Below, piece by piece: positions 1 through 8,521 of a stretch of 26,053 bases of DNA. The stretch comes from an uncultured Bacilli bacterium. Lineage in GTDB: Bacteria; Bacillota_I; Bacilli_A; RF39; UBA660. The notes beneath the pieces are model-generated. The model had not been told where the DNA came from and did not search any database. It saw nothing but the letters and a program-made list of their open reading frames with translations. The stretch is from NCBI GenBank assembly GCA_910587775.1, contig CAJUNF010000002.1, positions 1 through 26,053 on the forward strand. Reading direction: 5' to 3'. The number at the start of each line of letters is the position of its first letter. Within the stretch, counting starts at the first letter, position 1. Made by a program: the position numbers and the translations under genes.

Positions 1-1069
1 CATAAGAACCTATTACCAAACGTCTTTTAATTAATGGTGAAAAACCTTTGGTTCGATGTTCTTTTATCATTTCAAATACGTCACTACTTTCTTCTTGCGG
101 TCCAAAAATAATACCTGTTAAATTAGATAAATTACTAGTAGCTTCGGCACAAGAAATACATGTATAAACAGATGGAATAGCTTCTAAAAGTTCACGACTT
201 AAAGACTCTTCACAAATTAGAATTCCAAGTTCGGAAGCTTTTTCTTTTAATTCTGCAAATTGTTTTAAGGTTTGTTTTAATTCTTCACTTGGATTTTCAT
301 AAGAATCAATATGAACAAGTTCTTTAAAATAAAATAATTTTTTTGGTTCCTTCTTTTGATAATTTAAGGCATCCACAAGTTTTATAGAAGAAGAATCAAA
401 AGAAGTCATATCTTTTTCATCTTTACCTTTAATCACATCAACTACTAAAGCTGCATCATAAACACTCCTTGTAAGAACTCCAACATGGTCTAAACTACTT
501 GCAAAAGGATATACTCCATATCTAGAGATCATTCCATAAGTTGGTTTATATCCTACAATTCCACAATATGCTGCAGGTTTTCTAATTGAATCCCCTGTAT
601 CTGTACCAATGGCAAATGGTACTACTCCCGCTGCAACACAAGCGGCAGATCCAGCACTTGATCCTCCTGCTTGTAAAGATTCATCCCATGGATTTTTGAC
701 AACCCCAGTATGACCAGTTGTTCCAGTAGCACCAAGTCCAAATTCATCCATAACTGTTTTTCCGATACATACAGCCCCTGCTTCTTTTAATTTTTGATAA
801 ACAGTAGCATCATAAACTGGAATATAGTTTTTTAAAGTGTTAGAAGACCCCGTAGTTAAAATTCCTTTGGTAGAAATATTATCTTTTAATGCATATGGAA
901 TATTTTGTAATATTCCAGAGTGTGTTTCTACAGGATCTAAAATAGTTACAAAAGAATTACACTTTTCTTGGTTTTCTAAAACACTTTTCATAGTATTTTG
1001 AAATAAATCCTGAACAGTTAATTCTCCATTTTGTATACGTTCTTTTATTTTTAAAATTTCACTCTTCAT
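1..1069 (-). CDS. gatA: Asp/Glu-tRNA amidotransferase subunit A (partial, C-terminus off the left edge)
   Basis: This is the glutaminase subunit of GatCAB, which releases ammonia from glutamine so that GatB can amidate Glu-tRNAGln (and Asp-tRNAAsn where it is formed). About 356 of the usual ~480 residues lie in the window. The amidase-signature triad is visible: Lys62 in YALKDN, Ser137 in GGSSAGS and Ser161 in DTGDSIRKPA. The spacing of 75 and 24 residues matches that of characterised GatA proteins. The motif around the third residue reads GDS rather than the more common GGS, which I take as a lineage variant. The ATG at 1069 overlaps the TGA of gatC as ATGA, so the two are translationally coupled. 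It is the last visible gene of the T-box operon; gatB is expected just outside the window. Confidence 0.95.
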   Translation of the reverse strand, partial: MKSEILKIKERIQNGELTVQDLFQNTMKSVLENQEKCNSFVTILDPVETHSGILQNIPYALKDNISTKGILTTGSSNTLKNYIPVYDATVYQKLKEAGAVCIGKTVMDEFGLGATGTTGHTGVVKNPWDESLQAGGSSAGSAACVAAGVVPFAIGTDTGDSIRKPAAYCGIVGYKPTYGMISRYGVYPFASSLDHVGVLTRSVYDAALVVDVIKGKDEKDMTSFDSSSIKLVDALNYQKKEPKKLFYFKELVHIDSYENPSEELKQTLKQFAELKEKASELGILICEESLSRELLEAIPSVYTCISCAEATSNLSNLTGIIFGPQEESSDVFEMIKEHRTKGFSPLIKRRLVIGSY

Positions 1070-1365
1070 TCCTTCACCACCTTTGGAACGATTATTGTTG
1101 TCAAATTTTTATGACTTGCATTTTTTAATACATCTTCTTGTGCTAATTCTTCTACATCATCATCATTTCTTAGTATTATATCTTCTAAGGGAAAAGGATG
1201 AGTCATAGCTTCAACACTAGCAATATCTGCAATTGCATTAATCTTATCCATATTGCGTTCAATTTCTTCAAACTCATCCAAAACCATTTTATTTTCTTCT
1301 TCACTTAATCCAATAAGTAACTTACTAGCTAGCTCACTAACTAACTCTTTTGTAAAACAACTCAT
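1066..1365 (-). CDS. gatC: Asp/Glu-tRNA amidotransferase subunit C
   Basis: GatC is the small subunit that holds GatA and GatB together. The 99-residue length is typical. The central segment IADIASVEAMTHPFPLED is the conserved GatC region with its T-HP signature, which wraps around GatA, followed by an acidic stretch (RNDDDVEELAQED). The start follows AAGGAGGATGT, a strong ribosome binding site, nine bases after the asnS stop. The stop TGA overlaps the gatA start. Order asnS-gatC-gatA places it in the same transcript as the Asp and Asn synthetases. Confidence 0.93.
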   Translation of the reverse strand: MSCFTKELVSELASKLLIGLSEEENKMVLDEFEEIERNMDKINAIADIASVEAMTHPFPLEDIILRNDDDVEELAQEDVLKNASHKNLTTIIVPKVVKE

Positions 1366-1374
1366 ACATCCTCC

Positions 1375-2751
1375 TTAAAATTCACAGCTACCTGGAGTTC
1401 TTGGAAAAGGTATTACATCACGAATATTCTCAACACCTGTTAAATAAATTAAAAGGCGTTCAAATCCCATACCAAATCCTGAATGAACACAAGTACCAAA
1501 TTTTCTTAAATTACAATACCAATCAATACTTTCTTTATCTACGTTCATCTCATCAATACGAGCGATTAATTTATCATAATCTTCCTCTCTTTGACTTCCA
1601 CCCATTAATTCTCCAGCACCTGGAATTTCTAAATCAACTGCTGCTACTGTTTTTCCATCAGGATTTACTTTCATATACCAAGCTTTAATATCTTTTGGCC
1701 AGTCTGTAATGAAAACAGGACCATGAAAATACTCTGTAATAAAACGTTCATGTTCTTTTGCTATATCTTCTCCATATTCTGGAGTAAATTCAAATTCTAC
1801 ATTAGCATTCTTTAAAATAGTAATTACTTCCTCATGTGTAACACGAGTAAATTGACTACTTACTAAATCTTCTAATTTTTTCTTAAGACCTTGCTCTTGA
1901 AATTTATCTAAGAAAAGAATTTCATCACTCGCAAGCTCTAATACATAAGAAACAACAAACTTAAGCATTTCTTCTTCAATGTTCATTAAATTTTCTAAAT
2001 CACAAAAAGCAATTTCTGGTTCAATCATCCAAAATTCATTGGCATGTGTTTTCGTATTAGAGTTTTCTGTACGGAAAGTTGGCCCAAACGTATAAATACG
2101 ACTAAAAGCCATGGCAAAAGCCTCTCCCTGTAATTGTCCACTTCCTGTAATAAATGCTGGCTTATGGAACAAATCTTTACTATAATCAACAACACCTTCA
2201 CTCATTGGAACATTAGACATATCAAATGTAGTTACCTTAAACATTTGATCTTCTCCTTCACAATCAGCAGTTGTAATAAGTGGTGTATGTGTATAAATAT
2301 AGCCTTGATTTTGAAAATAAGTATGAATTGCCATTGCAGCTACACTACGAATGCGAAAAACTGCTTGAAATAAATTAGCTCTTGGTCTTAAATATCCAAT
2401 ACTTCTTAAAAATTCTGGAGTATGTTTCTTAGGTTGTAGTGGATAATCTTCTGGACAATCTCCAAGTAAAGTAAAATCTTTTATCACAACTTCATAATCT
2501 TGACCAGCACCACTTGACTCTTGAAAAGTTCCACTTACTAAAATAGAAGAACCAACTCTTAAACTCGATAATTCTTTAAAATGGACATTTTCTTTATCAT
2601 AAACAAGTTGTAAAGAATTAAATTGTGTTCCATCAGAAAAAGTAATAAATCCAAAATCCTTTTGTGGACGATGATTTTTTACCCAACCATGAAGAGTTAT
2701 TTCTTTTCCAAGTAAATCTTTTTCTTTTCCTTTTAAATCTCTTAAATACAT
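1375..2751 (-). CDS. asnS: Asparaginyl-tRNA synthetase
   Basis: A class IIb synthetase that charges tRNAAsn with asparagine. It has 458 residues, close to the usual 430-465. The N-terminal OB-fold anticodon-binding domain spans about residues 1-105 (LHGWVKNHRPQKDFGFITF). The catalytic core follows, with motif 2 as FGPTFRTENSNTKTHANEFW and motif 3 as GFGMGFERLLIYLTG. The THANEFWMIEPE segment and the VIPFPRTPGSCEF ending are typical of AsnRS rather than AspRS. It starts 28 bases after the aspS stop, with AAAGGAATG as ribosome binding site. Having AsnRS means the cell does not depend on amidating Asp-tRNAAsn, so GatCAB is needed at least for Gln-tRNAGln. Confidence 0.95.
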   Translation of the reverse strand: MYLRDLKGKEKDLLGKEITLHGWVKNHRPQKDFGFITFSDGTQFNSLQLVYDKENVHFKELSSLRVGSSILVSGTFQESSGAGQDYEVVIKDFTLLGDCPEDYPLQPKKHTPEFLRSIGYLRPRANLFQAVFRIRSVAAMAIHTYFQNQGYIYTHTPLITTADCEGEDQMFKVTTFDMSNVPMSEGVVDYSKDLFHKPAFITGSGQLQGEAFAMAFSRIYTFGPTFRTENSNTKTHANEFWMIEPEIAFCDLENLMNIEEEMLKFVVSYVLELASDEILFLDKFQEQGLKKKLEDLVSSQFTRVTHEEVITILKNANVEFEFTPEYGEDIAKEHERFITEYFHGPVFITDWPKDIKAWYMKVNPDGKTVAAVDLEIPGAGELMGGSQREEDYDKLIARIDEMNVDKESIDWYCNLRKFGTCVHSGFGMGFERLLIYLTGVENIRDVIPFPRTPGSCEF

Positions 2752-2779
2752 AAAATCATTCCTTTCTCATACTTTAGTC

Positions 2780-4093
2780 TTACGGATTTAACCTTGTTGG
2801 TCCACGATACACATAGGTTGCTTCACGAATATTATCAATATTAAATAAAAGCATTAATAAACGTTGAAGACCTATTGCAAATCCACCATGTGGAGGCATT
2901 CCATATTTAAAAAACTCTAAATAAAAATCTAAACTTTCTAGTGAGATTCCTTTTTCTAACACTTGATTTTTTAAAATATCCAGACGATGTTCTCTTTGAG
3001 CTCCAGTTGTAATCTCAATACCACGGAACAATAAGTCATAACTACAAGTATTCCCATTTTCATCAAGCATATGATAAAAAGGTCTTGCAGCAAAAGGAAA
3101 TTCAGTTACAAAAATAAACTCTGTTCCAAAATTTTCTTTGGCATATTTACATAACAAATTCTCTTCTTTTCTTTCAAAATCATCTTCTTTTTCTCCAATA
3201 TAATGGAATTTCTCTTTCAAAATCTTTTTAGCTTCTTGAAAAGTAATACGTGCAAAAGGCTTCTCTAAATCTGTCATTTTTACTTTAAATTCTTTTTCTG
3301 TATCTTCACCATATTTTTCATATACCTTTGAAATACCATATTTTAACCATGCTTCTTCAAAATCCATGACTTCTTGATAATTTGAAATCCATGACATTTC
3401 AACATCAGCCATATTAATTTCTGTAGCATGATAACTAGTATGAGAATTTTCAGCTCGAAATGCTGGACCTATTTCAAATACTTTATCAAATCCAGAAGCC
3501 ATGGCCATTTGTTTATAAAATTGAGGTGATTGTGACAAATATGCCTTTGTTCCAAAATAATCTAAAGAAAATAATTCTGCACCACTTTCCGCAGCGGCAC
3601 CACTGATCTTTGGAGAATGAATTTCCATAAAATTATTTTGAATACAATATTCTCTTAAACTATGCTCTAATAATGTAGCAATTTGAAATAATAGATGATT
3701 GTCACTTCGTCTTAAATCAACAAAACGATAATCTAATCTTGTTTCTCTCAAACTATTATCCTTCTTATTATAATCAAAAGGAAGTTCTGATTCACTTTTA
3801 GAAGTAACCTCAATTTGACTTGGAATAATTTCTTTTCCACCCATTTTTACTGCTGGAGATTCCTTTAAAACACCGCTTATTTTTAAAGTAGACTCTAAAG
3901 TAACATCTCCCATAATTTCTACAAGATGCTGATTTTCTTCATTTTTTTCAATAGTAACCTGTACTTTTCCAGTTCCATCTCTTAAAATCAAAAACATAAC
4001 ATAAGGTAAATCTCGCACCTTTTCTAAAAAACCTTGAAACTCAATTTCTTGGTCATAATAACGTTCTAATTCATTAACAAATATTTTTTTCAA
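2780..4093 (-). CDS. aspS: Aspartyl-tRNA synthetase, compact archaeal/eukaryotic type
   Basis: A class IIb enzyme that charges tRNAAsp. At 437 residues it lacks the ~110-residue GAD insertion of the usual bacterial enzyme (~590 residues) and belongs to the short archaeal-type family. Visible signatures are AYLSQSPQFYKQMAMASG, motif 2 around GPAFRAENSHTSYHATE, FRGIEITTGAQREHR, and motif 3 PPHGGFAIGLQRLL. Enzymes of this type can be discriminating or can also aspartylate tRNAAsn for GatCAB. In the OB-fold loop QGFLEKVRDLP, the position that is Trp in the discriminating Thermococcus enzyme appears to be Glu by my unaided alignment, so specificity cannot be settled here. The start overlaps the upstream gene by four bases (ATGA). 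Confidence 0.92.
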   Translation of the reverse strand: MKKIFVNELERYYDQEIEFQGFLEKVRDLPYVMFLILRDGTGKVQVTIEKNEENQHLVEIMGDVTLESTLKISGVLKESPAVKMGGKEIIPSQIEVTSKSESELPFDYNKKDNSLRETRLDYRFVDLRRSDNHLLFQIATLLEHSLREYCIQNNFMEIHSPKISGAAAESGAELFSLDYFGTKAYLSQSPQFYKQMAMASGFDKVFEIGPAFRAENSHTSYHATEINMADVEMSWISNYQEVMDFEEAWLKYGISKVYEKYGEDTEKEFKVKMTDLEKPFARITFQEAKKILKEKFHYIGEKEDDFERKEENLLCKYAKENFGTEFIFVTEFPFAARPFYHMLDENGNTCSYDLLFRGIEITTGAQREHRLDILKNQVLEKGISLESLDFYLEFFKYGMPPHGGFAIGLQRLLMLLFNIDNIREATYVYRGPTRLNP

Positions 4094-4602
4094 AATTTTT
4101 CCTCCTTTGGTTCAATCAATGTTTTAGTAAGAGAAAGAACCATTTGTTCAGTTAAATGCTCTCCATAAACATCAATATATGGATCAAAATAGTCTTGGAA
4201 AGCAGAAAATAATTCTCTATAAACACTTACTCGGTTTAAATATTCAATATACAAATCCACTAACTTTTGATATTTTAAAATTCGTGGATTTGTATATTCT
4301 ATATCGTTTTTCGTTTGTTTCGTCGACGTTTTAGAATATTTATTATCAGAAAATTTAGTTTTTTCTAAAGGAAACAAAATTTCACCACTTAAAATCCTTC
4401 GCAAAAATAAATCATCAGAATAATCTGTATTAAATCCACGTCGTTGAAGCATTGAATAAATAAATTGCTTCTGCATTTCTAATTCCTTTGGATCAAAACT
4501 AGGATCATATTTTCTATTCAAATAAATTTCAATATAACGTTTAATAGAAGCATCACTTTCTGGTAAACAGACACTTCTTTTTTTATTATTTTTCTTCTTC
4601 AT
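4090..4602 (-). CDS. Uncharacterised 170-residue protein in the aspS operon
   Basis: I do not recognise this family. The protein is basic at the N-terminus (MKKKNNKKR) and has no signal peptide or membrane segment, so it is probably cytoplasmic. It is mostly helical in appearance. The segment at about residues 45-75 (QFIYSMLQRRGFNTDYSDD) resembles the C-terminal helices of RecX-like regulators (a RRGF motif), but this is too short to name it. Translation is coupled to aspS through a four-base ATGA overlap, and it begins ten bases after the upstream HisRS-like gene. The location points to a role tied to translation or simply to co-regulation by the T-box. Confidence 0.75.
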   Translation of the reverse strand: MKKKNNKKRSVCLPESDASIKRYIEIYLNRKYDPSFDPKELEMQKQFIYSMLQRRGFNTDYSDDLFLRRILSGEILFPLEKTKFSDNKYSKTSTKQTKNDIEYTNPRILKYQKLVDLYIEYLNRVSVYRELFSAFQDYFDPYIDVYGEHLTEQMVLSLTKTLIEPKEEKF

Positions 4603-4612
4603 AAAACCCCAC

Positions 4613-5449
4613 CTAAAAACGTAAATCTAAATGATTTATTAAATCCATTTCATTGATTTTCTCTTCTTCCTTCGTATATAAATCAATAAGCAAGACTTCA
4701 TCATTTGCTATATCACGTTCTTGTAACCTAATAAGATATTTTGCTAAATAATTTTCCTTAATAAAATCATTATCCTGATTTTCCAAAATCTCTGTCTTAA
4801 AGCCATTTAATCTTAATTCTTGTACCAAATATATTGCATGCTCCTCTTCTAATTCACTTTGATAAGTTACAACAACATCAAGGTTATTTGTGTCAGACTT
4901 TAAGAAATCTCCAGAAAAAGAAAGCAAATTTGAAACGGCAAAAGAAGTACAATAAGTATAATTATTAACTCCATAACCTTTTACTAAAACAATTTCTTCC
5001 TCCAAAGTTGTAACAATTTGAAAATCTGCCATAGATATAGAATTATCAATTTCCATTTCATAATTAATATCTAAACAATCCAAATAATTAGCCAAGCAAT
5101 CTTTATAGGTTTCACAAACTTGTATTTTTACCTGATAAACATGTATGTGAAATGTCTCAATAATTCTTACAGCCATTGCAATCATATCTGCAATTTTATT
5201 TCTTTGATTCATACTATACGTTGTGTACTTAAAACAATCATCAGAAGAACCAAAAATAGAATAAACTTTAATATCCTTTCCTGTATCAGCAAGATACGAA
5301 GCTAAATCCTCAGTTTCAATATTGAGTTTATTAAAATCCACTGGTAAATAATTATAAATTTCTGCAAAAGATGCAAAAATTCGATTCATATAATCTAACT
5401 TTCTACCAAACTCCAAATAACTTTCTAAATTGTTTTTAAAATCTTTCAT
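4613..5449 (-). CDS. Degenerate histidyl-tRNA synthetase-like protein (HisZ/HisRS paralogue)
   Basis: This 278-residue protein looks like a shortened class II HisRS. Residues about 85-135 (IADMIAMAVRIIETFHIHVY then DCLANYLDCLDINYEM) follow the HisRS/HisZ pattern of a conserved helix, a beta strand and the ...LDxLGI...YE segment. Residues 189-275 follow the HisRS anticodon-binding domain (a Rossmann-like domain with ELRLNGFKTEI, AKYLIRLQERDI and VLLIDLYTKEEEKI). I cannot find motif 2 with its ATP-binding arginine, the histidine-binding GLDYYTG loop, or a proper motif 3 GxGRY, so it should not charge tRNA. It is the first gene after the T-box. Possible roles are a HisZ-like regulatory subunit or a tRNA-binding accessory factor. 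The family call is from pattern, not from a search. Confidence 0.6.
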   Translation of the reverse strand: MKDFKNNLESYLEFGRKLDYMNRIFASFAEIYNYLPVDFNKLNIETEDLASYLADTGKDIKVYSIFGSSDDCFKYTTYSMNQRNKIADMIAMAVRIIETFHIHVYQVKIQVCETYKDCLANYLDCLDINYEMEIDNSISMADFQIVTTLEEEIVLVKGYGVNNYTYCTSFAVSNLLSFSGDFLKSDTNNLDVVVTYQSELEEEHAIYLVQELRLNGFKTEILENQDNDFIKENYLAKYLIRLQERDIANDEVLLIDLYTKEEEKINEMDLINHLDLRF

Positions 5450-5483
5450 AATATTTCCCTTCCATGCTTTAGAATATACAAAG

Positions 5484-5550
5484 AAAAAAGTACCATAATA
5501 CGTAAGGACGAAAATATATTCCGCGGTGCCACCTTACTTTACTAGGTACT
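5484..5550 (-). terminator. T-box regulatory terminator
   Basis: In the RNA, AGTACC (5550-5545) pairs with GGTACT (5494-5489) and GTAAGG (5537-5532) pairs with CCTTAC (5507-5502), separated by a small internal loop, and a run of T follows (5489-5484). The stem contains part of the T-box core, so forming the antiterminator with an uncharged tRNA would disrupt it. Confidence 0.75.
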
Positions 5551-5690
5551 CTCTAAATTGATAACGCTAATAGCGATTTCTACTTAAAAAAGGCTGTTTC
5601 CGAAAGAAACGTAATAGGTGTTCGCAGCTTTCCACCTTCTCTTTTAAAACGTCACTCTTTCTTTTTCCTTTTATAGAAATTAAAAAAACT
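5484..5690 (-). promoter_or_regulatory. T-box riboswitch leader of the aspS-asnS-gatCA operon
   Basis: On the minus strand, 5535-5521 reads AAGGTGGCACCGCGG, an almost perfect T-box antiterminator core (consensus AGGGTGGNACCGCG). Upstream in the RNA an AGAGA bulge is followed by a GGTG/CACC hairpin (about 5616-5645), which resembles the distal part of Stem I; AGTGA nearby may be the specifier-loop S-turn. The base that pairs with the tRNA discriminator is C (TGGC, 5528-5531), so the sensed tRNA should carry G73. That fits tRNAAsn or tRNAAsp and not tRNAHis, which has C73. An AAC (Asn) triplet at 5622-5620 is a possible specifier, but it overlaps the GAACAC context and the fold is not certain. 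The leader ends in an intrinsic terminator. Confidence 0.88.
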
Positions 5691-5696
5691 AAAAAT

Positions 5697-5725
5697 ATTG
5701 TATCCCTTTTTTTAATAGAAGTCAA
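5697..5725 (-). promoter_or_regulatory. Promoter of the T-box operon
   Basis: TTGACT (5725-5720), a 17-base spacer, then TACAAT (5702-5697) on the minus strand: a good housekeeping-sigma promoter. Transcription would start near 5690, directly ahead of the T-box. The -35 box overlaps the TGA stop codon of miaA. Confidence 0.8.
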
Positions 5726-6603
5726 TTTCTATTTTCCTCAATATAATTTACTACCTCTTGAATTGTTTGATCAAAATTTTCATAATTTACCGAAAACCAC
5801 TTTACATTCATTTGATTCTCAAACCAAGTATATTGACGCTTTGCATAATTTCGTGAATTCTTTTTACAAAGATCTACTACGCTTTGTAAAGTACTACGAT
5901 TATCAAAGAAATCATAGAACTCCTTATATCCAATTCCAGTTTTTAAAGCTTTAGATTTTATTCCATTTATAATATAAGGTTTTACTTCATCTATTAAAGG
6001 AACAAGCATTCGATCAAATCTCTCATCAATTTTTTTATATAATGTCTCTCGATCAGTAGTAAGTCCAATAAATAAAACATCTGGATACATTAAAGAAAAA
6101 TCATTTTTTTCTGGAATCCACCCCTGATCTATTTTAGCAAGCAAGCGAATCATACGAACACGATTATTTAAATCCATAGTAATTCCGCTTTCATAGGCTT
6201 GAATTCTACGTTCCAATTCCTCATTACTTAATAAATCATAACCATCACTTAATGAACTATCTTCTAATTTAAAATCATAATCATATAATGCTGCTTTCAA
6301 ATAATATCCAGTACCTCCAACAAATACAGGAATTTTACCACGGCTCTTAATATCTTCTATACAATTTCTTGCGTCTTTTTGATAATCAAATACAGAATAA
6401 TTCTCTTCTACCTCTTTTATACTTAATAAATGATGGGGAACACGATCCATTTCTTCTTTTGTGGCTTTAGCAGTCCCTACATCAAGTCCCTTATATATTT
6501 GCATAGAATCATTATTTATAACTTCACCATTATAGATTTTTGATAAAGCGATACTCATTTTTGTTTTTCCAACTGCCGTTGGACCTACAATTGCTAAAAT
6601 CAT
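5722..6603 (-). CDS. miaA: tRNA dimethylallyltransferase
   Basis: MiaA transfers a dimethylallyl group to N6 of A37 in tRNAs that read codons starting with U. The protein has 293 residues, near the family norm of about 300. The N-terminal P-loop is GPTAVGKTKMS (residues 7-17), followed by the conserved NNDSMQIYKGLDVGTAKAT and the VFVGGTGYYLKA segment. Later the region TGIGYKEF and the C-terminal RNYAKRQYTWFENQ, which contacts tRNA, are present. The start is preceded by GAGGTGAAATC. It is transcribed alone from a promoter in the divergent region and is followed immediately by the promoter of the T-box operon, so another tRNA-related unit lies directly downstream. Confidence 0.96.
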   Translation of the reverse strand: MILAIVGPTAVGKTKMSIALSKIYNGEVINNDSMQIYKGLDVGTAKATKEEMDRVPHHLLSIKEVEENYSVFDYQKDARNCIEDIKSRGKIPVFVGGTGYYLKAALYDYDFKLEDSSLSDGYDLLSNEELERRIQAYESGITMDLNNRVRMIRLLAKIDQGWIPEKNDFSLMYPDVLFIGLTTDRETLYKKIDERFDRMLVPLIDEVKPYIINGIKSKALKTGIGYKEFYDFFDNRSTLQSVVDLCKKNSRNYAKRQYTWFENQMNVKWFSVNYENFDQTIQEVVNYIEENRN

Positions 6604-6658
6604 GATTTCACCTCATATTAATACTACTAAAAATAACACAATTAAACAAGCTAGAAGA

Positions 6659-6687
6659 ATTATAAAATAACGTATTTATAACGTAAA
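6659..6687 (-). promoter_or_regulatory. miaA promoter
   Basis: On the minus strand TTTACG (6687-6682), a 17-base spacer, and a perfect TATAAT (6664-6659). It lies about 55 bases upstream of the miaA start. Confidence 0.65.
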
Positions 6688-6721
6688 TAAGGGACAATTT
6701 TATGTTTTTTCAAACATTTTT

Positions 6722-6730
6722 TGGTATAAT
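6722..6730 (+). promoter_or_regulatory. Extended -10 promoter of the ABC transporter genes
   Basis: TGGTATAAT is a perfect TATAAT with an extended -10 TG. No good -35 box is seen at 17 bases, as is common for extended -10 promoters. The ribosome binding site GAGGTGAG (6741-6748) and ATG (6752) follow closely. Confidence 0.65.
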
Positions 6731-6751
6731 TAGTAATCGTGAGGTGAGTAT

Positions 6752-8521
6752 ATGAACGATTCAAAAATCGAACAAGAAATGAAAAAAGAAAAATGGGAAA
6801 CTTTTAAAAACATTAAAAGATCCTACAGCTATGCAAAGGACAGTAAAAAGAATTTTATCTTTTACCTTATTTCATCCATTATGCTTTGTATTATTGGAGC
6901 AATTATTCCAATTTATAGTGCTAAACAAATTCTTAATTTATCAGATGGTCTATTCGATCAATTAATAATAGCATCTATTGCTGTATTTGGTTTTGAAATT
7001 TTAAGAAATACCACACGTTTTATTGCTGGAATAAATGCCTCAAAATTTTATCGCACAACCCTAAAAAACATTCAAATTAACATTTCATCTGAAATATTAA
7101 AAACAACTTCCAAAGAGTTCAACAAAAAATCAAGTGGTTATTTTATAGAACGTATATCAAGTGACTCTGGAAAAATTGCTGATATTTATTTAAATATTAG
7201 CGACTGCTTAACTGAAATTATTACTAATTGTGGAATACTATTAAGTATTTTCATATTAAGTAAAGCAATCTTCTTTTTCTACCTAATATTTTTAATTATT
7301 CTTTTCTTAATTCAAAAAAAGAAAAATGATATTTATCAAAAAAATGATAAAATATATCGTAAGAAAAAAGAAAAAGCCACTAGCCTAGTTACTGAATTAG
7401 TAAGAGGTGCAAAAGATATTAAAGTATTAAACGCCGAAGAAAGTTTTTTAAAAGAAGCAAAAGATAGAATAAGTACTGCACAAGAATGGCGTTATAAAAT
7501 GTTTTTAACCAATCGAAAATTTAATTATATCTATAATAACATACGTGACATTTTAGATTTTTCATATATCGTATTAATGCTATTTTTAATTAACAAAAAC
7601 TTAATTGTAATAAGTACAGCAATTATTATATGGAACTATCGCCATCAAATTGTTTATACTCTAGATTATGTAGGAATGCTTATGGAATATATTAAAGACT
7701 TTAATCTTTCCGCAAGCCGTGTATTCCAAATCATTGAAAGTGATCAAAAAGAACAATTTGGAACGAAAAACTTAAAACATATCAATGGCAATTTTGAATT
7801 CAAAGATGTTTACTTTTCTTATGAAGAAGATGAACCAATATTAAAAGGAATTAACTTTAAAATTAAAGCAAACGAAACAGTTTCTTTTGTTGGAAAAAGT
7901 GGTTCTGGTAAATCAACTATCTTTAACCTATTATGTAAATTATATGAACCAGATAAAGGTACTATTACAATTGATGGAGAAAACATACAAGAACTAAACA
8001 AAGACTCTATTCGTGGTAATATATCAATCATTAATCAAAGTCCATACATTTTTAATATGACAATTAGAGAAAACCTAACCATTGTAAAAAGTGGTCTTAC
8101 AGAAGAAGAAATGATAGAAGCTTGTAAATTAGCTTGCCTTCATGATTTTATAATGACTCTTCCAAAAGGATACGATACAATGGTCGGTGAAGGTGGTGTA
8201 AGCCTTTCAGGTGGTCAAAGACAACGTCTTGCAATAGCAAGAGCTCTAGTTCAAAAAACAGAAATTATTTTATTTGATGAAGCTACCTCTGCCCTAGATA
8301 ATGAAACCCAAGCAAGCATTCAAAGTGCGATTGAAAACATGCAAGGAGAATATACAATCTTAATAATAGCTCACAGATTATCTACGGTAATCAATAGTGA
8401 TCGTTTAATATTAATTGAAGATGGAAAAATAAAAGGAAATGGATCTCATCAAGAATTATTAAAAAGCAATAAATCTTATCAAAAATTATACGAGTTAGAA
8501 TTAAAAGAAACCCCAAAATAG
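6752..8521 (+). CDS. ABC exporter half-transporter, subunit 1
   Basis: A fused membrane-ATPase half-transporter of the type IV exporter fold (589 residues). The N-terminal ~320 residues hold the transmembrane helices (clear hydrophobic segments near 36-56, 70-85, 160-188 and 268-292) with basic, Lys-rich cytoplasmic loops. The nucleotide-binding domain starts near 348: Walker A GKSGSGKS (381-388), Q-loop Gln429, signature LSGGQ (485-489), Walker B ILFDE with Glu510, and switch His541 in IIAHRLSTV. All catalytic elements are present. The neighbour downstream is a paralogue, so the two likely pair as a heterodimer. The sequence does not reveal the substrate; lipid, peptide or drug export are all possible. 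An intrinsic terminator overlaps its stop codon. Confidence 0.9.
   Translation: MNDSKIEQEMKKEKWETFKNIKRSYSYAKDSKKNFIFYLISSIMLCIIGAIIPIYSAKQILNLSDGLFDQLIIASIAVFGFEILRNTTRFIAGINASKFYRTTLKNIQINISSEILKTTSKEFNKKSSGYFIERISSDSGKIADIYLNISDCLTEIITNCGILLSIFILSKAIFFFYLIFLIILFLIQKKKNDIYQKNDKIYRKKKEKATSLVTELVRGAKDIKVLNAEESFLKEAKDRISTAQEWRYKMFLTNRKFNYIYNNIRDILDFSYIVLMLFLINKNLIVISTAIIIWNYRHQIVYTLDYVGMLMEYIKDFNLSASRVFQIIESDQKEQFGTKNLKHINGNFEFKDVYFSYEEDEPILKGINFKIKANETVSFVGKSGSGKSTIFNLLCKLYEPDKGTITIDGENIQELNKDSIRGNISIINQSPYIFNMTIRENLTIVKSGLTEEEMIEACKLACLHDFIMTLPKGYDTMVGEGGVSLSGGQRQRLAIARALVQKTEIILFDEATSALDNETQASIQSAIENMQGEYTILIIAHRLSTVINSDRLILIEDGKIKGNGSHQELLKSNKSYQKLYELELKETPK

Noticed and set aside
5120..5305. 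Open frame on the plus strand inside the HisRS-like gene
   Set aside because: No ribosome binding site, odd composition, and fully antisense to a better-supported gene; AT-rich coding DNA gives such frames by chance.
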